DNA of 64,000 nt. Source: Bettongia penicillata ogilbyi (lineage: Eukaryota > Chordata > Mammalia > Diprotodontia > Potoroidae). Position 1 is the stretch's first letter. Each line of letters opens with the position of its first letter. Below are positions 48,247 through 60,900 of this stretch, piece by piece. The notes below the pieces were generated by a model that was not told the origin of the DNA, ran no database searches, and saw nothing but the letters and a program-made list of their open reading frames with translations. A program made the position numbers and the translations under genes. The stretch covers positions 3,279,020-3,343,019 of the forward strand of contig JAJHZJ010000335.1 of the NCBI GenBank assembly GCA_023548195.1, written 5' to 3'.

Positions 48247-49270
48247 GAAGCATGAAAAAGTAAACAGCAAAGAGAAGTCTTAAGGGACTTACCATGAGTG
48301 AACTGTTTACATTCCTACATGGAAAGACAATATTTGTAACTCTTAAAACTTTACAGTATCTGGGTAGTTGGTGGGACCACACATACACATGTACACGCAT
48401 CCACACACATACACACATGCACACACATACAGAGATAGAGAGCACAGATTGAACTGAATAGGATGGGACCATACCTTAAAAGAAACTAGGGTAAATGGTG
48501 AGAGAGAAATGTAGGGGGAGGGAAAGGGAAGGGGGCAACTATATGTCATTTAAGAGGCAGGTAGGAGTTTTTCTTAGTGGAGGGAAAAAGAGGAGAGCTG
48601 AGAAAAAAAAAAAAACAACAAGAAGTTTACCCTCATCACATTTGACTAAACGAAGGAGTGAAATGCACACTTATTTTGGTATGAAAACCTATCTTACAGT
48701 ATAAGAAAGTGGGGGAGAAAGAGATATTGCAAGGGGGGGGATGATGGAAGGGAGGGCAAAGGGAGGAGGGAGCAATTTGAAGTCAATACTTGGGGAGGGA
48801 CAGGATCAAAAGATAGAAGAGAAACAATGAGGGGCAGGTTAGGAGGGATGGTAATCCAGTTAGTCTTACACAACACGACTATCAGGGAGGTCATTTGCAA
48901 AACTACACAGATATGGCCTATATTGAATTGCCTGCTGTCCCAAAGGGAATGGGTGGGGAGGGAGGGATGAGGAGAATTTGGAACTCAAAGTTTTAGGAAC
49001 AACTGTTTAGTATTGTTGTTGCAACTAGGAAAGAAGACATACAGTTAAGGAGGAATAGAAAGTCATCTGGCCCTACAGGAGAAAAGAGAAGATGGAGACA
49101 AGAGAAGGGAGAGATGACAGAAGAGAGGACAGATTGGAGATAGGGAAAATTAGATTTCTTGGGGTATTGGGGTGGGGGGAGGGGATAAAAGGGGAGAAAA
49201 TTTGGAACCCAAAAATTTGTGAAAATGAATGTAAAAAATTTAAATAAATAAATAAATTAAAAAAAAAAAA

Positions 49271-49282
49271 GAAAATATTTTA
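49271..49282 (+). repeat. Target-site duplication, right copy (HAL1 copy 2)
   Basis: GAAAATATTTTA directly follows the A tail; duplicon sequence resumes with 'agtttggggc'. Confidence 0.93.
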
Positions 49283-49945
49283 AGTTTGGGGCAAAAAGAA
49301 TCATAGGTAGTGTACAAAGCCAAGATTTTCTGCTTACCAAATAATAATGAGGTGTTCTTATGGCCCCTAAATTTCAGGATCATGCACAAATTTCAAGGGA
49401 ACATACAACATTTCTGCAAAAGGAATTCTTCAATTTTTTTGTGGGATGCTTTCTGGATTAATATTGTATCTTTATTGAAATGACTTAAATTTCATATGAA
49501 AAATGTTAAAAATCAACAAAATGAATCAAAAATTCTCTTTTGTCGTTAATATGAAATATAAAGGAGAAAACATGTTAAATACATGTGTTTATGACAACTG
49601 TTCCTAAATTCACATTAGGGAAATTTAGGTGAGTACTGAGGAGTTCTTTGAATGATTTTATATGTCAATATGTGATTTAGACTTGACTAGAACCGTAGAT
49701 TTTGTTGAACATTACTTTGTATTTTGTCTTCTTTTCAGACAAAAAACAATTACCAGAATGTAAAGGACTTACTTCTGACCATAAAAAAGTAGTAGAAAAA
49801 TCAGAATTGTCACTCTGAATCTCTGACTCAAAATTAAATATAATTCCTATTTTTATTCATTCATGGAACATATCCAGAAATAATACTGCATATACTGGCA
49901 TATTTCCTTGAAAAGTTGACTAGTTGGCTATTTTTAGTGAATTGA

Positions 49946-49947
<2 letters not shown>

Positions 49948-49999
<52 letters not shown>
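49948..49999. repeat. (CT)n microsatellite, about 26 units
   Basis: A pure 52-bp CT run, followed by a C/T-rich shoulder to about 50035. Confidence 0.98.
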
Positions 50000-50002
<3 letters not shown>

Positions 50003-50099
50003 CTCTTTTACCCTTCCCTCCCCTCCCCCAATCCCCACAACTTATAATTTATTTTAAATTCTGGGTAGAATGAGATATATTTGGTAGTGAAGATATCAC

Positions 50100-50295
50100 A
50101 TTTAAAAAATTATTTTTAATAAACACAGTATATGAGAACCTGTATAAGACTGCATGCTGCCTCAGGGAGGGAGAGGGGAGGGAATAGGGGAAAGAGGGGG
50201 AGGGAGGGGAAAAATCTAAGTTACATGGAAGCGATTGTAGAACCCTGAAAACAAATAAAATAATTTAATAAAAAAGATTTGTAAAACAAAAAAAG
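50100..50295 (+). mobile_element. Short non-LTR retrotransposon 3' tail
   Basis: 'gcatgctgcctcagggaggg' is followed by G/A-rich text, 'ccctgaaaacaaataaaata' and an A-rich end. This is a common marsupial LINE/SINE 3' end. It has no match at the corresponding place in unit A, so it arrived after the duplication. Confidence 0.55.
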
Positions 50296-50788
50296 GAAAT
50301 AAAATATATGGAAAATGAATGATTATTGGGTAGATCAAGAGAAGAGTTGACAGTGAGACACAGTGACTAGGTCTGTGGGCTTAAAAGTAAGGAAACACAA
50401 TATTTAACATTTTCTTCAGATACAATGTGTAGCCCTGGGAAAATCACCAACTTCTCTGGCAAATAATTCTTTTAATTATAATATAAGGGTAGTGGTTAAA
50501 GTACTTTCTTTCTATGAGTCATGAGACCACAGCTTGGAATTGTTATCAACCTTCAGTGAATATATATTTTCATCATATTGACCCCAAAATGTGTTGTTGC
50601 TGGAGACAGAGGGGACCATGAATAAAGAAGCTTAGCTTTGAAAATAATAATCATTTTCTGGTTTATTGAACCTGATCTTTTGCTCTCATGCCATCTTTCA
50701 AAAAATATTTGGACTTATATTTAGCATTTTTTGGCTTTGAAGCTTAATGGCTCTCTGTTTTATCAAATTTGTTCTCAGAATTCAGTGA

Positions 50789-51705
50789 TTAAGATGGCTT
50801 CATCCCTTTAAAAGCGTTAAAACAATTGGGAATCTGAGAGTCACTGTAGATTAAAAGAAAGGGACAGATAATTGGATAACACAAGGACAGAAGAACAGAG
50901 GTATGTATCATCCATAGGTTTCTGTCTTTAGAATTCTCCATCACAATTACAAAGATGGAACTGCATGAATAGAAGCTACAACGATGCTCATTAGCAACAG
51001 GATATCTTTAGTAACTCTGATCTCTGGGGAAGAACTGGTGTTAAGGCTGGTCTTGTGAATGTGTTGGACTTGCCAGTGGTGTCTGTACAAAACAGCCACC
51101 ATGTACCCACTGGTAAGGGTCATGAGCCCCACAAATCCCACATCATAAAGTGACTTTTAGATTACAAGTTTTGAAGTAGTCATGACATGCTTGTCCACGG
51201 AAAAAAGTCCAAGGTTTCTACTCAGGTTACTGTTTGTGTTGTTCCTAGTGCCAGTCACATACAAAGGTACAGCCCCATCCATCAACAGATTGAGTATCCA
51301 TATGAAGACATACAATGAAAGAATACCCTTAGTAGACTTGGCTTTGAGCTCTTTCCATATTGGACTGCCAGAACCAATGGTAATGGCCTGGAAGACACTC
51401 AGAAGGCAGGTATCACAAACTGCAGTGCTCTGGGCCACTCTCTGAAAACAAATTATGATTTTACATTCAATGTCACCCAGCAAAAATTTCTTAATGCAAG
51501 AATGGATGGCCCATGGAATTCCCTTCAAAAGAACCACCACAAAGTTGGAAAAGGCCAAATTAATGAAAATCAATTCAATGGGTCTTATTCTTTGACCAGT
51601 GATTATATTGAATCCATATAAGCAAAGGAGTAAAGCATTCCTAAATGCTCCAGTTATAATCTGAAGCGTGAAGAAAGTACACAGGAGATCATCATAAGAA
51701 AACAT
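50789..51705 (-). pseudogene. Vomeronasal type-1 receptor (V1R) pseudogene, unit D (two breaks)
   Basis: A nearly whole intronless V1R of about 305 codons. From ATG at 51705: TM1 has GAFRNALLLCLYGFN, TM2 RPIELIFINLAFSN, TM3 ECKIIICFQRVAQS then LLSVFQAITIGS, TM4 WILNLLMDGAVPLYV, TM5 SGYMVAVLYRHHWQVQHIH and the loop SPEIRVTKDILLLMS, all typical of the family. Two breaks are seen: an in-frame TAA at 51157-51159 between TM4 and TM5, and a frameshift at about 50974-50984 in TM6. Past it the other frame reads SIFVIVMENSKDRN, then LLSLCYPIICPFLLI (TM7), ending KPS at the stop 50789-50791. It is much less decayed than the unit A copy. HAL1 copy 3 begins 41 bp upstream of the ATG, head to head. Such receptors normally work in vomeronasal sensory neurons. 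Confidence 0.93.
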
Positions 51706-51731
51706 TCTTTATGGGGTTGTTTTTGTTTTTT

Positions 51732-51745
51732 AAGAAAATGGTAGG
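51732..51745 (+). repeat. Target-site duplication, left copy (HAL1 copy 3)
   Basis: AAGAAAATGGTAGG, identical to 54665-54678 and preceded by TT. It lies 27 bp upstream of the V1R ATG. Confidence 0.93.
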
Positions 51746-52232
51746 AGGGGCAGAGTCAAGATGGCAGAGTAGAAAGACGCACGTTTACGAGCTCCGAACC
51801 CACAGCCCATAGAATTAATGTAAAAAGAGATCCCCATAAGTTCTGGATCACTGCAAGGTGTGCAGAAACAGAGTGGAAGAGATTTCCGTTCCAGAGAGCC
51901 CTGGAGAGCCGTCCCCAGGGTCCATCGCGCCCCAGAAAGCAGACCGCACCCCACCACTGCCCTGGCCATGGCCCGAGAGAAGCTATTCCGAGCAGGGATG
52001 GAGGCTCCGGCGGCCAGGAAGGTCCCTAGGCCCACAGAAGCTGCAGGTCAGTGAGAGAGATGGCTGGACTGCCCGAGAGGGGAGCGGGGTATATCCATGG
52101 CTTGGGCCCCCTCGGGAGGAAGTGGCGGAGGCAGAGGCAGGGGCAGGAGGCAGCGGAGGCAGAGGCGGGGGCAGCGGCAGAGGCAGCAGCTGCGGTGGAA
52201 GCCCGGAACTCCCCCAGGAGCAGGCAGGATCT

Positions 52233-52379
52233 TCATTACTGAAAGTCTCTGCATAAACCCCCTGAGGGAGCTGAGCCTGGGAGACAGCCCTGCCCCACCC
52301 CGCTCCATTACTGAAGGTCTCTGCATAAAGCCCCTGAGGGAACTCAGCCTGGGAGGCGGCCCTGCCCCCACCCCAGCAC
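52233..52379 (+). promoter_or_regulatory. HAL1 5' UTR tandem units (2 x about 74 bp), copy 3
   Basis: Two near-identical units starting 'cattactgaa' and containing 'tctctgcataaa' and 'ctgagggaac/gctgagcctggg'-like text. One fewer than in copies 1 and 2. Confidence 0.6.
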
Positions 52380-52514
52380 CAGAACTAAAGCTCACATTGA
52401 TTAGCAGCCACATGGCATGGAAAGCCCATTTGAATCTCAGACCCCAAGCACTAGCTGGGTGGATCTAGGCAGCGGTGGACAGAAAGCTCAGAAGTTAAGT
52501 AACTGGCTGGGAAA

Positions 52515-53608
52515 ATGCCTAGAAAAGGGAAGAAAAATAAGACTATAGGGAGTTTTTCGAACAGATGCAAATGATCCCGACTTTTGGATCTGACGACAAT
52601 GAGGACATATACTTGCCATCAGGGAAAGATGTGGAGGGCAGGGGCTCGGTACCCCAGACATCCCAGAGGGATGTCGGGTGGGCTCAGGCCTTGGAAGAGC
52701 TCAAAAAGGATTTTGAAAAGCAAGTTAGACAGGTGGAAGAAAAACTAGAAAGAGAAATGAGAGAGATTCAAGAAAAGTATGAAAAACGGGTCAATACCTT
52801 GGTAAAGGAGATCCAAAAAAATGCTGAAGAAAATAACAGCTTGAAAAATAGGCTAACTCAATTAGCAAAAGAGGTTCAAAAAGCCAATGAGGAGAAGAAT
52901 GCTTTCAAAAGCAGAATTAGCCAAATGGAAAAAGAGGTTCAAAAGCTCACTGAAGATAAGAGTTCTCTCAAAATTAGAGTGGAACAGATGGAGTCTAATG
53001 ACTTTACAAGAAACCAAGAAATCACCAAACAAAACCAAAAGAATGAAAAAATGAAAGAGAATGTGAAATATCTCATGGGAAAAACAACTGACCTGGAAAA
53101 TAGATCCAGGAGACTCAATTTAAAAATTATGGGACTACCTGAAAGTCATGATCAAAAAAAGAGCCTAGACTTCATCTTCCAAGAAATTATCAAGGAAAAC
53201 TGCCCTGACAGTCTACAGCTAGAGGGCAAAATAAGTATTGAAAGAATCCATTGATCATTGCCTGAAAGAGATCCAAAAAGAGAAACTCCTAGGAAAATTG
53301 TGGCCAAATTCCAGAACTCCCAGGTCAAGGAGAAAATCTTACAAGCAGCTAGAAAGAAACAATTCCAGTATTGTGAAAATACAATCAGGATAACTCAAGA
53401 TCTAGCAGCTTCTACATTAAGGGATCAAAGGGCATGGAATAGGATATTCCAGAAGTCAAAGGAACTAGGACTCAAACCAAGAATCACTAAACTGAGTAGA
53501 ATACTTCAGGGGAAAAAATGGTCTTTCAATGAAACAGAGGATTTTCAAACATTCTTGATGAAAAGACCAGAGCTGAAAAGAAAATTTGACTTTCAAACAC
53601 AAGAATGA
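52515..53608 (+). pseudogene. HAL1 ORF1, three lesions (copy 3)
   Basis: The start codon matches the other copies (MPRKGKKNKTI). One T is missing from a T-run at 52553-52557 (five against six in copy 1), which shifts the frame after about 14 codons. The body then reads open from 52565 in the other frame, through the coiled coil and the RRM-like block (NRSRRLNLKIMGLPE), to a TGA at 53252-53254 where the others read CGA. A final piece to 53608 carries the C-terminal domain, with four codons lost near 53487 (the TYPA segment of ITYPAKL). No full chaperone can be made from it. Confidence 0.88.
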
Positions 53609-54664
53609 GAAGAAGCATGAAAAAGTAAACAGCAAAGAGAAGTCTTAAGGGACTTACCAGAAGTGAACTGTTTACATTCCTACATGGAAAGACAATATTT
53701 GTAACTCCTAAAATTTTTCAGTATCTGGGTAGTTGGTGGGTCCATACACACACATGTACACGCATGCACGCACACACAGACATACACACATGCACACACA
53801 TAAAAAGACAGAGAGCACAGATTGAATTGAATAGGATGGGACCATATCTTAAAAGAAATTAAGGTAAATGCTGAGAGAGAAATGTAGTGGGAGGAAAGAG
53901 GGTGAAAGGGAATGGAGTAATTACATGTCATTTAAAAGGCAAGTAGGAGACTTTTTAGAGGAGGGAAAAAGAGGAGAGCTGAGAAAAAAAAACCAAGAAG
54001 TTTACCCTCATCACATTTGACTAAAGGAAGGAATAAAATGCACACTCATTTTGGTATGAAAACCTATCTTACAATATAAGAAAGTGGGGGAGAAGGAGAT
54101 AAGCAAGGGGCGGGGATGATGGAAGGGAGGGCAAAGGGAGGACAGAGCAATTTGAAGTCAACACTTGGAGAGGGACAGGATCAAAAGACAGAAGAGAAAC
54201 AGTGAGGGGCAGGTTTGGTTGGAGGGTAATTCAGTTAGTCTTACACAACACGACTATCAGGGAAGTCATTTGCAAAACTACACAGATATGGCCTATATTG
54301 AATTGCCTGCCTTCCTAAAGGGAATGGGTGGGGAGGGAGGAATGGGGAGAATTTGGAACTCAAAGTTTTAGGAACAACTGTTTAGTATTGTTGTTGCTAC
54401 TAGTTAAGAAGACATACAACTATTGAGAAATAGAAAGTCATCTGGCCCTACAGGAGAAAAGAGAAGATGGGGACAAGAGAAGGGAGGGATGACAGAAGAG
54501 AGGTCAGATTGGAGATAGGGAAAATTAGAGTGCTTGGGGTATTGGGGTGGGGGGAGGGGGTAAAAGGGAAGAAAATTTGGAACCCAAAATTTTGTGAAAA
54601 TGAATGTAAAAAGTTAAATAAACAAACAAACAAATAAATAATTAAATAAAAAGATAAAAAAAGA

Positions 54665-54678
54665 AAGAAAATGGTAGG
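54665..54678 (+). repeat. Target-site duplication, right copy (HAL1 copy 3)
   Basis: AAGAAAATGGTAGG follows the A-rich tail; the duplicon resumes with 'tagatcagaagtt'. Confidence 0.93.
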
Positions 54679-54779
54679 TAGATCAGAAGTTACCCAGGAA
54701 TGAAAAGAAATAATTCTGCCATAGAATGAACAATGTGGAATGAGATTCCAAATTCTGCTCACCACTCAAAAAAACTTCA

Positions 54780-57700
54780 GTAATCCTTGTGTATTTTATA
54801 AATATACACTTTTAGAAAATGTTTTTCCATACATTAATATTATGAGGTTAAACATGCAAACATTCCTACCTTTTTGTGTTACAAAGTGTTTACTCTTATA
54901 GGGAGAGGCTTTATACTGTTTTTATCTTTAGTGTCTTCGTGAATACTTGCCTAATTTTAAGGACATTGATATTTTAAAGATTATCTAAAGACTTATCACA
55001 AAGATAACAAAGGCCTTACAGAAAAAAAAAATGTAGGATGTATGGTTCAATAAAATTGAAATGCCTTGCCTTAGGAAGAAAAGATTTCAGGGAAGCTACA
55101 TTGGAAAAGTGAGTAAAGGTCACTAATATGAAAAGGTATTCTACATTTTATTTGAAACATGAAAATTTGAATGAGGAAATAAAATGATATATAATATATA
55201 TGTATATATATATATAAATTATATATACATATATATACATACATATTACATGTCTAATTGAGTTGTAGAAAAGATGTTTTGGAGAATCTTTAGAAATCAT
55301 TTAAATGTGAATACTTCATCTGTGGAATTTTCTGTATTGACCCCAAAGTCAGAGACAGAGCAATATTTTGAACCAAGGAAAAATATATTTGCGCTTTCTA
55401 AATTGATTAAATTTCTAAGAGTTTTCACACAACAGACTAGGACTAGTTTGTCTTGAAATGCGATGTGTTGCTCTTTACCAATGACCTGCATTTAAAGGTT
55501 AGATGACTACCTACTGAGAATACTGCAGGCAAGATTGTCTTATAGATAAGTATTGGAATTGAATTTCATTCTATTATTTGAAATGCTTTAATTCTTGGAT
55601 TTCATTCCTATTAACTATGTAATCTGCTAAAAACATGTATTACCAGAGAAATTAATAGTATCAAACATTTTATGTATCTTAAAGACTGTCTGAAAATAGT
55701 ATAACATCCATTTCCCTATCATTCCACTATTCATTTGCATGTAGCTATGATGGAAAGATAAGGAAACATCAAGGTAAATTTTGCCCACGGATGCTGGTAG
55801 ACCTATATTTACTTTGGTTAGATGTCATAAGTGAGCAGTCATTCCTTGTAGATTTTGTAGTTGTTAATGTAAGTCTTCATGGAATTTCCTCAGGCCACTT
55901 GGGCCACAGGGAGCAACTAATTTCACCTGTATGCTTTTGTCAAGTTCATATGTCCTTTGACTTAAAGAATTCTAATCCCTCTAATATAAATTCCTCACCA
56001 TGGAGAAATTTTCAATAGAGAAATTATTGTCACAAATGTAACTCACTGATGCTGAGCTCTTATTCAGTACTATTACTATCAGAGCCTTTGAGTATTCAGA
56101 AAAGGAGTATAATTCTCAGGCATACACTCAGAATCCAAGAATCTTCCACCACGGTGGAACATAAACACAAGAAGATAAACACATAAACTAAAGACGATGT
56201 TAGGTAAAAAACATTTAGAGGGCTTATTTTGTGCCTCATAGATTCCTGTCTCTCAGAGTTATTAAAACATTAAGCAGCTGGGACTTATTAAAAATACTGT
56301 GTTGTTTTCCCCCTCTTCCCAATACCCTTGTGATACTGCCCAGCTTGGATATTTTTCCCCCATAAGTCTTTTTTTATATTCTATTTGACAATTATATTTA
56401 TTTTTACCCATTTATATTTATTTATATATATATATTTATATTTACCCATTCATATTTTAACCTATGATACATAATCATTGCATAAGAAATACTCAAAATT
56501 TTATCACTACTAGTTCCCTGCTATACACAGAGAATTTTGCCTAATTTTTTATTTTACTGCTTTGCTTAGATATATTATCAATATATCATCTAAAATATCA
56601 CAGTCACAAACTACATAACACTACTATTTAAGATCAGTAGCATTGCAATATCTCTTTTTATTGCATATTATATCTATTGTATATATGTTGCATATTATGT
56701 CTATTCATAGTTGTTTTATATGCTACATATTAAATTATAGGTTTAGCCTTATATGCTTTACCATAAATTTATTATTATCATTATTTAAGAAATGGTGGTA
56801 GAAAGTACATATTTTAATGGGAATTTGATAGTGATCTGCTGTTATTATGAATATCTCAAGGACATAAAATTGCTGAAATGTAGAAGTTCATGTAAAAAAA
56901 GAGAAATAATGGCTTTTATTATTTTATTTGAAATTTGCTGGTTTGATGAAAAAGAAAAGATGAAAAGTTTAGTGAAATTCCTCAGTGGATAAATTTTAGT
57001 GCATGGGAAGATCTTGAAGAACATCAATTCACAAAACAATACTAGTATAAAAACTCCTGAGTGGAATTACTGTCGTTAGGATAACGTTATAATTTCATGA
57101 ATCGTTTCCTAATACTATAGTTTAGTACAAAAAAGATCGTACTGTCTTCTTATTTTGTGAGAACATTCGACAAAAGAGACTACTACCACCAATGACAGCA
57201 CAGGTGTCAAAAGGAACAGATTTTCTAGACAGGAACAATTATGAATTTCACTGATCCATAATGTAGTTTTAAAAAGCTTGTAGTTCATATGGTATTCTCC
57301 TTCAGCTTTCAGATACAGATCTCAGGCTGAAAGCCCAGAGAATCTATATTTGTAATATGGAGCTATAGGCAAAGGTCAATGGTTGAATAAAAATGAAAGA
57401 CAAAGGGAACAGATGTCATAAGAATTAGATGCAAAATCACAACCAATAGAGTACAAAAGATCGAAATGATATTTCAGGAAAAGAGACATACATATGATGA
57501 ATGAATATACATGTGGGAATGACTGAATTTCCAGGAATTTGTATCCAGAAAGGAAAATTGGGTAGAAAAAAACTGTTGGTCATCATTGTGGTTTCCTGAA
57601 AATAATAAAAATGACCTCAATTTTACTGAAATCACAGCTAATTCAATAATGCCAAGATCAAAGTAAATTCAGGAAAAGTAATTTTTTAAACTGATCTAAA

Positions 57701-57960
57701 TTTTGAGAAAATGAAGATATATTTGTCACATACATTTGACAGGAGAAATAACGTTTGGTTTAAAGGAATCTCATGTCCAAGGTAAAGGAAGGAGAAATAA
57801 TCTTTGGTACATGGATGAAATTTGCTATAAAGGATCTGAACGAAACTGATTTGGGAAGATGAAGCGATTACAATGTCAACTATAGCAGATGCACGCATTT
57901 GAAATACATATTCCTAAGGTGAATAAAGAGAAAGACACTGAAAATTGCAATGAAGTACAT
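54780..57960. repeat. Duplicon block upstream of the V1R, D copy
   Basis: It pairs with 12650-15750 of unit A along its whole length, with many small indels. Low-complexity AT sequence at 55183-55247 and 56370-56450 is not shared. No gene was recognised. Confidence 0.7.
55183..55247. repeat. (TA)n / (TATG)n microsatellite
   Basis: 'tatatatatataaattatat' and 'acatatatatacatacatat'. Confidence 0.9.
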
Positions 57961-60900
57961 ATAAAAAAAGTATAGACACATAAATAAACATGCACACATG
58001 CCTAGATTTGTTTATAGTTTCCCTTAAATGAACACACTTATACACATATGTCTGTAACACCCATACACATATGTGAATGTTTACATACATACCTTATGTA
58101 TGTATACGTGTATGGATTAGTACACCCATTTTAGCATTGGGGAAACCGAGGGAACTGTATTTCCATGAATTTTCAAGTGCCACAGAGTTGTTTAGTGTAT
58201 GAGACTAGATTAATATTCAAATATCCTGAGTCTAGATCCAGTATTCTGTTTATTGCTTAATATAGTGCAGCAGGAGACGGGGAGACAGAGAAAGTCAAGG
58301 AGAGGAGGAGAAAACTGAACAAAAATTTGTGGAAAGAGAGGTTTATCTAGTTTGTAAACTGTTGATGTTGTAATTGTCATTGATGTTGTTACTAATAGTA
58401 TCACAATTATTAAATGATGACAGCAAATAGTAATCACTCAAGAAATGAATAAGTTTAATTTTAAATTAATACTATTTAATATGGGCAAGACACTTGGCCA
58501 TTTAATTAAATAATTAGAAAAATACTGTATTTAAAAAGTAAGAAAATATCAAAATATATAATGACAGGAATATGGTAATTATCAAATATATTCCATTCTC
58601 TATCTAAAGGCCATACTGACAGTAAGAAAGTCCCCCCCTCTTAACAATCTTAGCATAATCATTATATTCCTGCTTTTGAGGTAGTAATATTGGGCAGGGC
58701 CCACACTGGGCATCTTTAGCTTGAGCTAAGTATATCTATTAAAGAGACTTGAAATGTCCTAATCTCTTTCATGAAGATTTATGGTGAGTTAGATCATGAA
58801 GGGTAAAACAACCAGAATGAAGTGAATCTTCTTGCTTAGATTGCCAAAGTACAATATGGGTTCATGGACAGCTCTTGCTCTTCATGTGAAATCCTAATCT
58901 AACCCCTCCCCAACTCATTTTTCCTTCCGAAAATATAAAAAAAAAACCTTTTCTGTAACTTCTCTTGGTGAACATCCATGTCCTCAGATTTATAGGTAAC
59001 TGAGGCTCTCAAGACACTCTTTATTTCAATCAAATATACCTTTTCTGCCTACTTATGACTATGATTTATTTCAGGAGTAATAATCTTTTCTTTTTTTATA
59101 GAACTGGGATGAGAATCCTTAAATAACAACAGCTAGTGGCAAGTAGAGAGTGACTGTTCCATCTATATATAAGGAGGGCTGATTATCAAATCCTCCTTTA
59201 CACCAGGGTATAACTCAGCACAAAATAGGACTTCGTCATGCAAGATATGTGACCCATTTTTGTCACATGTTTTCCTGAGATCCCTTTTTCCCCCCTCTTA
59301 AGACATCTGGCCAATTATCTCACAGTTTCCTACAGCCCTTTAAACACTGAAGTTTGCTCCATATAAATTTCATGAAATAATCATCTAACAAAGAGATAAA
59401 AGAAGGCATCCTGACCTCAGGTTGTTTAATACAGTTTCCTCTGCTGTGGGTTTTGGGGAGATGGAAGGGAGAAAGTTCAAATCTCATTTTGACTTTAAAA
59501 TATAGAAGAACACACCAGGAAAATATTTAGAGTAAGTTCTCTCCTTTTCCCTTTCCTAAGCAAGGGACTCCAGTTGAATCGCACAGCCCTTGCAATCAAA
59601 GTTTGTAGAAAAGCTGAGAAAACTCATACAAGATTCACTTGCATAGTTATATGCCAGTCTCCCCTTTTTCCTCCCCTCTCCACTATTTTTCTGGAGAGAA
59701 TTCTTGGCTGAAGTGAATTGCTTAGCTACAGGTTGTCTATTCTGTAAAGTTCCTGGGGGGCAATTGAACCCAAAGTCTGACCTTTGCCAAGGAATCACTT
59801 CAACAATGAAGCTACTGCTGTAAGAATTCTCAGACTTTTTGATTTAGTGACTGACTACTTGGTCACTATTGTTATAATTATTATAGTGAAAATCAGGAAC
59901 TGGGGACCTACAAAAATGAAATGATCTCTCTCAGGCAGGTAGGAGCAGAGTCAGAATCTGAACCCATACCCTGAGTCTTTGAGTGTTTTTCCTATTTTGC
60001 CATGGTTCATGGAAAACCACAGCATTTGAGGCAGAAAGACAGAGGCCTGGCTTTGCATAATTTATATAAAGTGATTTTTAAAATGTAGGAAGTCACCAAA
60101 TATAAGGTTGACCATGATTTGAAAGGTGGTAGAAGAAAAGATAATGGAAATGAGGAAAGAGAAATTCAGAGGAAAAGATGTATGGAACAGAATTGAAGGG
60201 TCAGGGACTGCGTTGAAAGCAATTTGCAGTTTCCCAGTCAAAACTAGACTGCAATCAAACAGACCTGAAGGCCAATCATGAAACAGGATAGAGCTGTAGA
60301 ATGAGGCCTGCAATGCGAGATAGAGAAGACTTGAATTCAAATCTCCAACAACCAAGACTTTCTGGGACTTTGAATGATTAACTAAGTTTCTCTGGAGCTC
60401 AGCTCTCTCACCAATAAAATAAGGTCTTTAGATCAAGTACTCTGACTGCTCTGAATCTCTGAGAGTCTTTAAAAGTGGCTCAGGGAGAGAGATTAGGTTG
60501 TGGAGCATATATTTTGACAGTCTCCACAGGAACTCAGCCTGTCATCCACATTCTTTCAATACCATTCAGTCTGAGTGGGAGAGAAGGGGACAGGTTCAAG
60601 GTGCAAGGCCTGAAGACAGAGCAGCAGCCAGGGCTCTAAGGCCAATGTACTCTGCCAATGCGACAAGTCAGCCAGGCCTCTGAACTTCCACAGTTCAGTT
60701 GTTGGACAGCTCACAGTGACTTTTCTAACACATTGAGTCTGGATATATGATCAGAGCCCTCTGCTGCTCCCTGGGCTTAGCTCAGGCAGAAAAGTTACAG
60801 TTTCATCCCCTGATGTAGTCAGAAAGGGAATAATCAGGACCCAGTTTTCTCTCAGGACTGTTACAGTGCAAAATCTCCCAACATATGAATTATAACCTGT

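Larger units (their letters stand above)
46292..49270 (+). mobile_element. Full-length HAL1 (half-LINE), copy 2, intact ORF1
   Basis: This element is 2979 bp, starting 'gggggggcggagccaagatg' and ending in a pure A run. It has a CpG-rich 5' UTR, intact ORF1 (47143-48246) and a 3' UTR like the other copies, and no ORF2. It is inserted in unit D between the integrase fossil and the V1R. With perfect duplications and an unbroken ORF1, it is the best candidate here for a recently active copy. Confidence 0.92.
51746..54664 (+). mobile_element. Full-length HAL1 (half-LINE), copy 3
   Basis: It starts 'aggggcagagtcaagatggc' and ends in A-rich 'aaataaaaagataaaaaaag' text. The organisation is that of copies 1 and 2 with no ORF2. 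Two 5' UTR tandem units are present rather than three. It splits the V1R from its upstream flank: text at 54680-54780 ('aatgagattccaaattctgc') continues the alignment with unit A ('aatgagattccacacatttc', 12622), which has no insertion. It is therefore younger than the A/D duplication. Confidence 0.9.
40730..57960. repeat. V1R duplicon, unit D
   Basis: It matches unit A from about 5820 onward: 40910-41220 against 5820-6240, 43280-43720 against 6590-7020, 44130-45420 against 8160-9400, 49500-51730 against 10820-12540, and 54780-57960 against 12650-15750. It was enlarged by an internally deleted HAL1 (41540-43132) and two full-length HAL1s. Removing copy 2 restores the 2.2-2.4 kb spacing between integrase and V1R seen in unit A. 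Confidence 0.7.
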
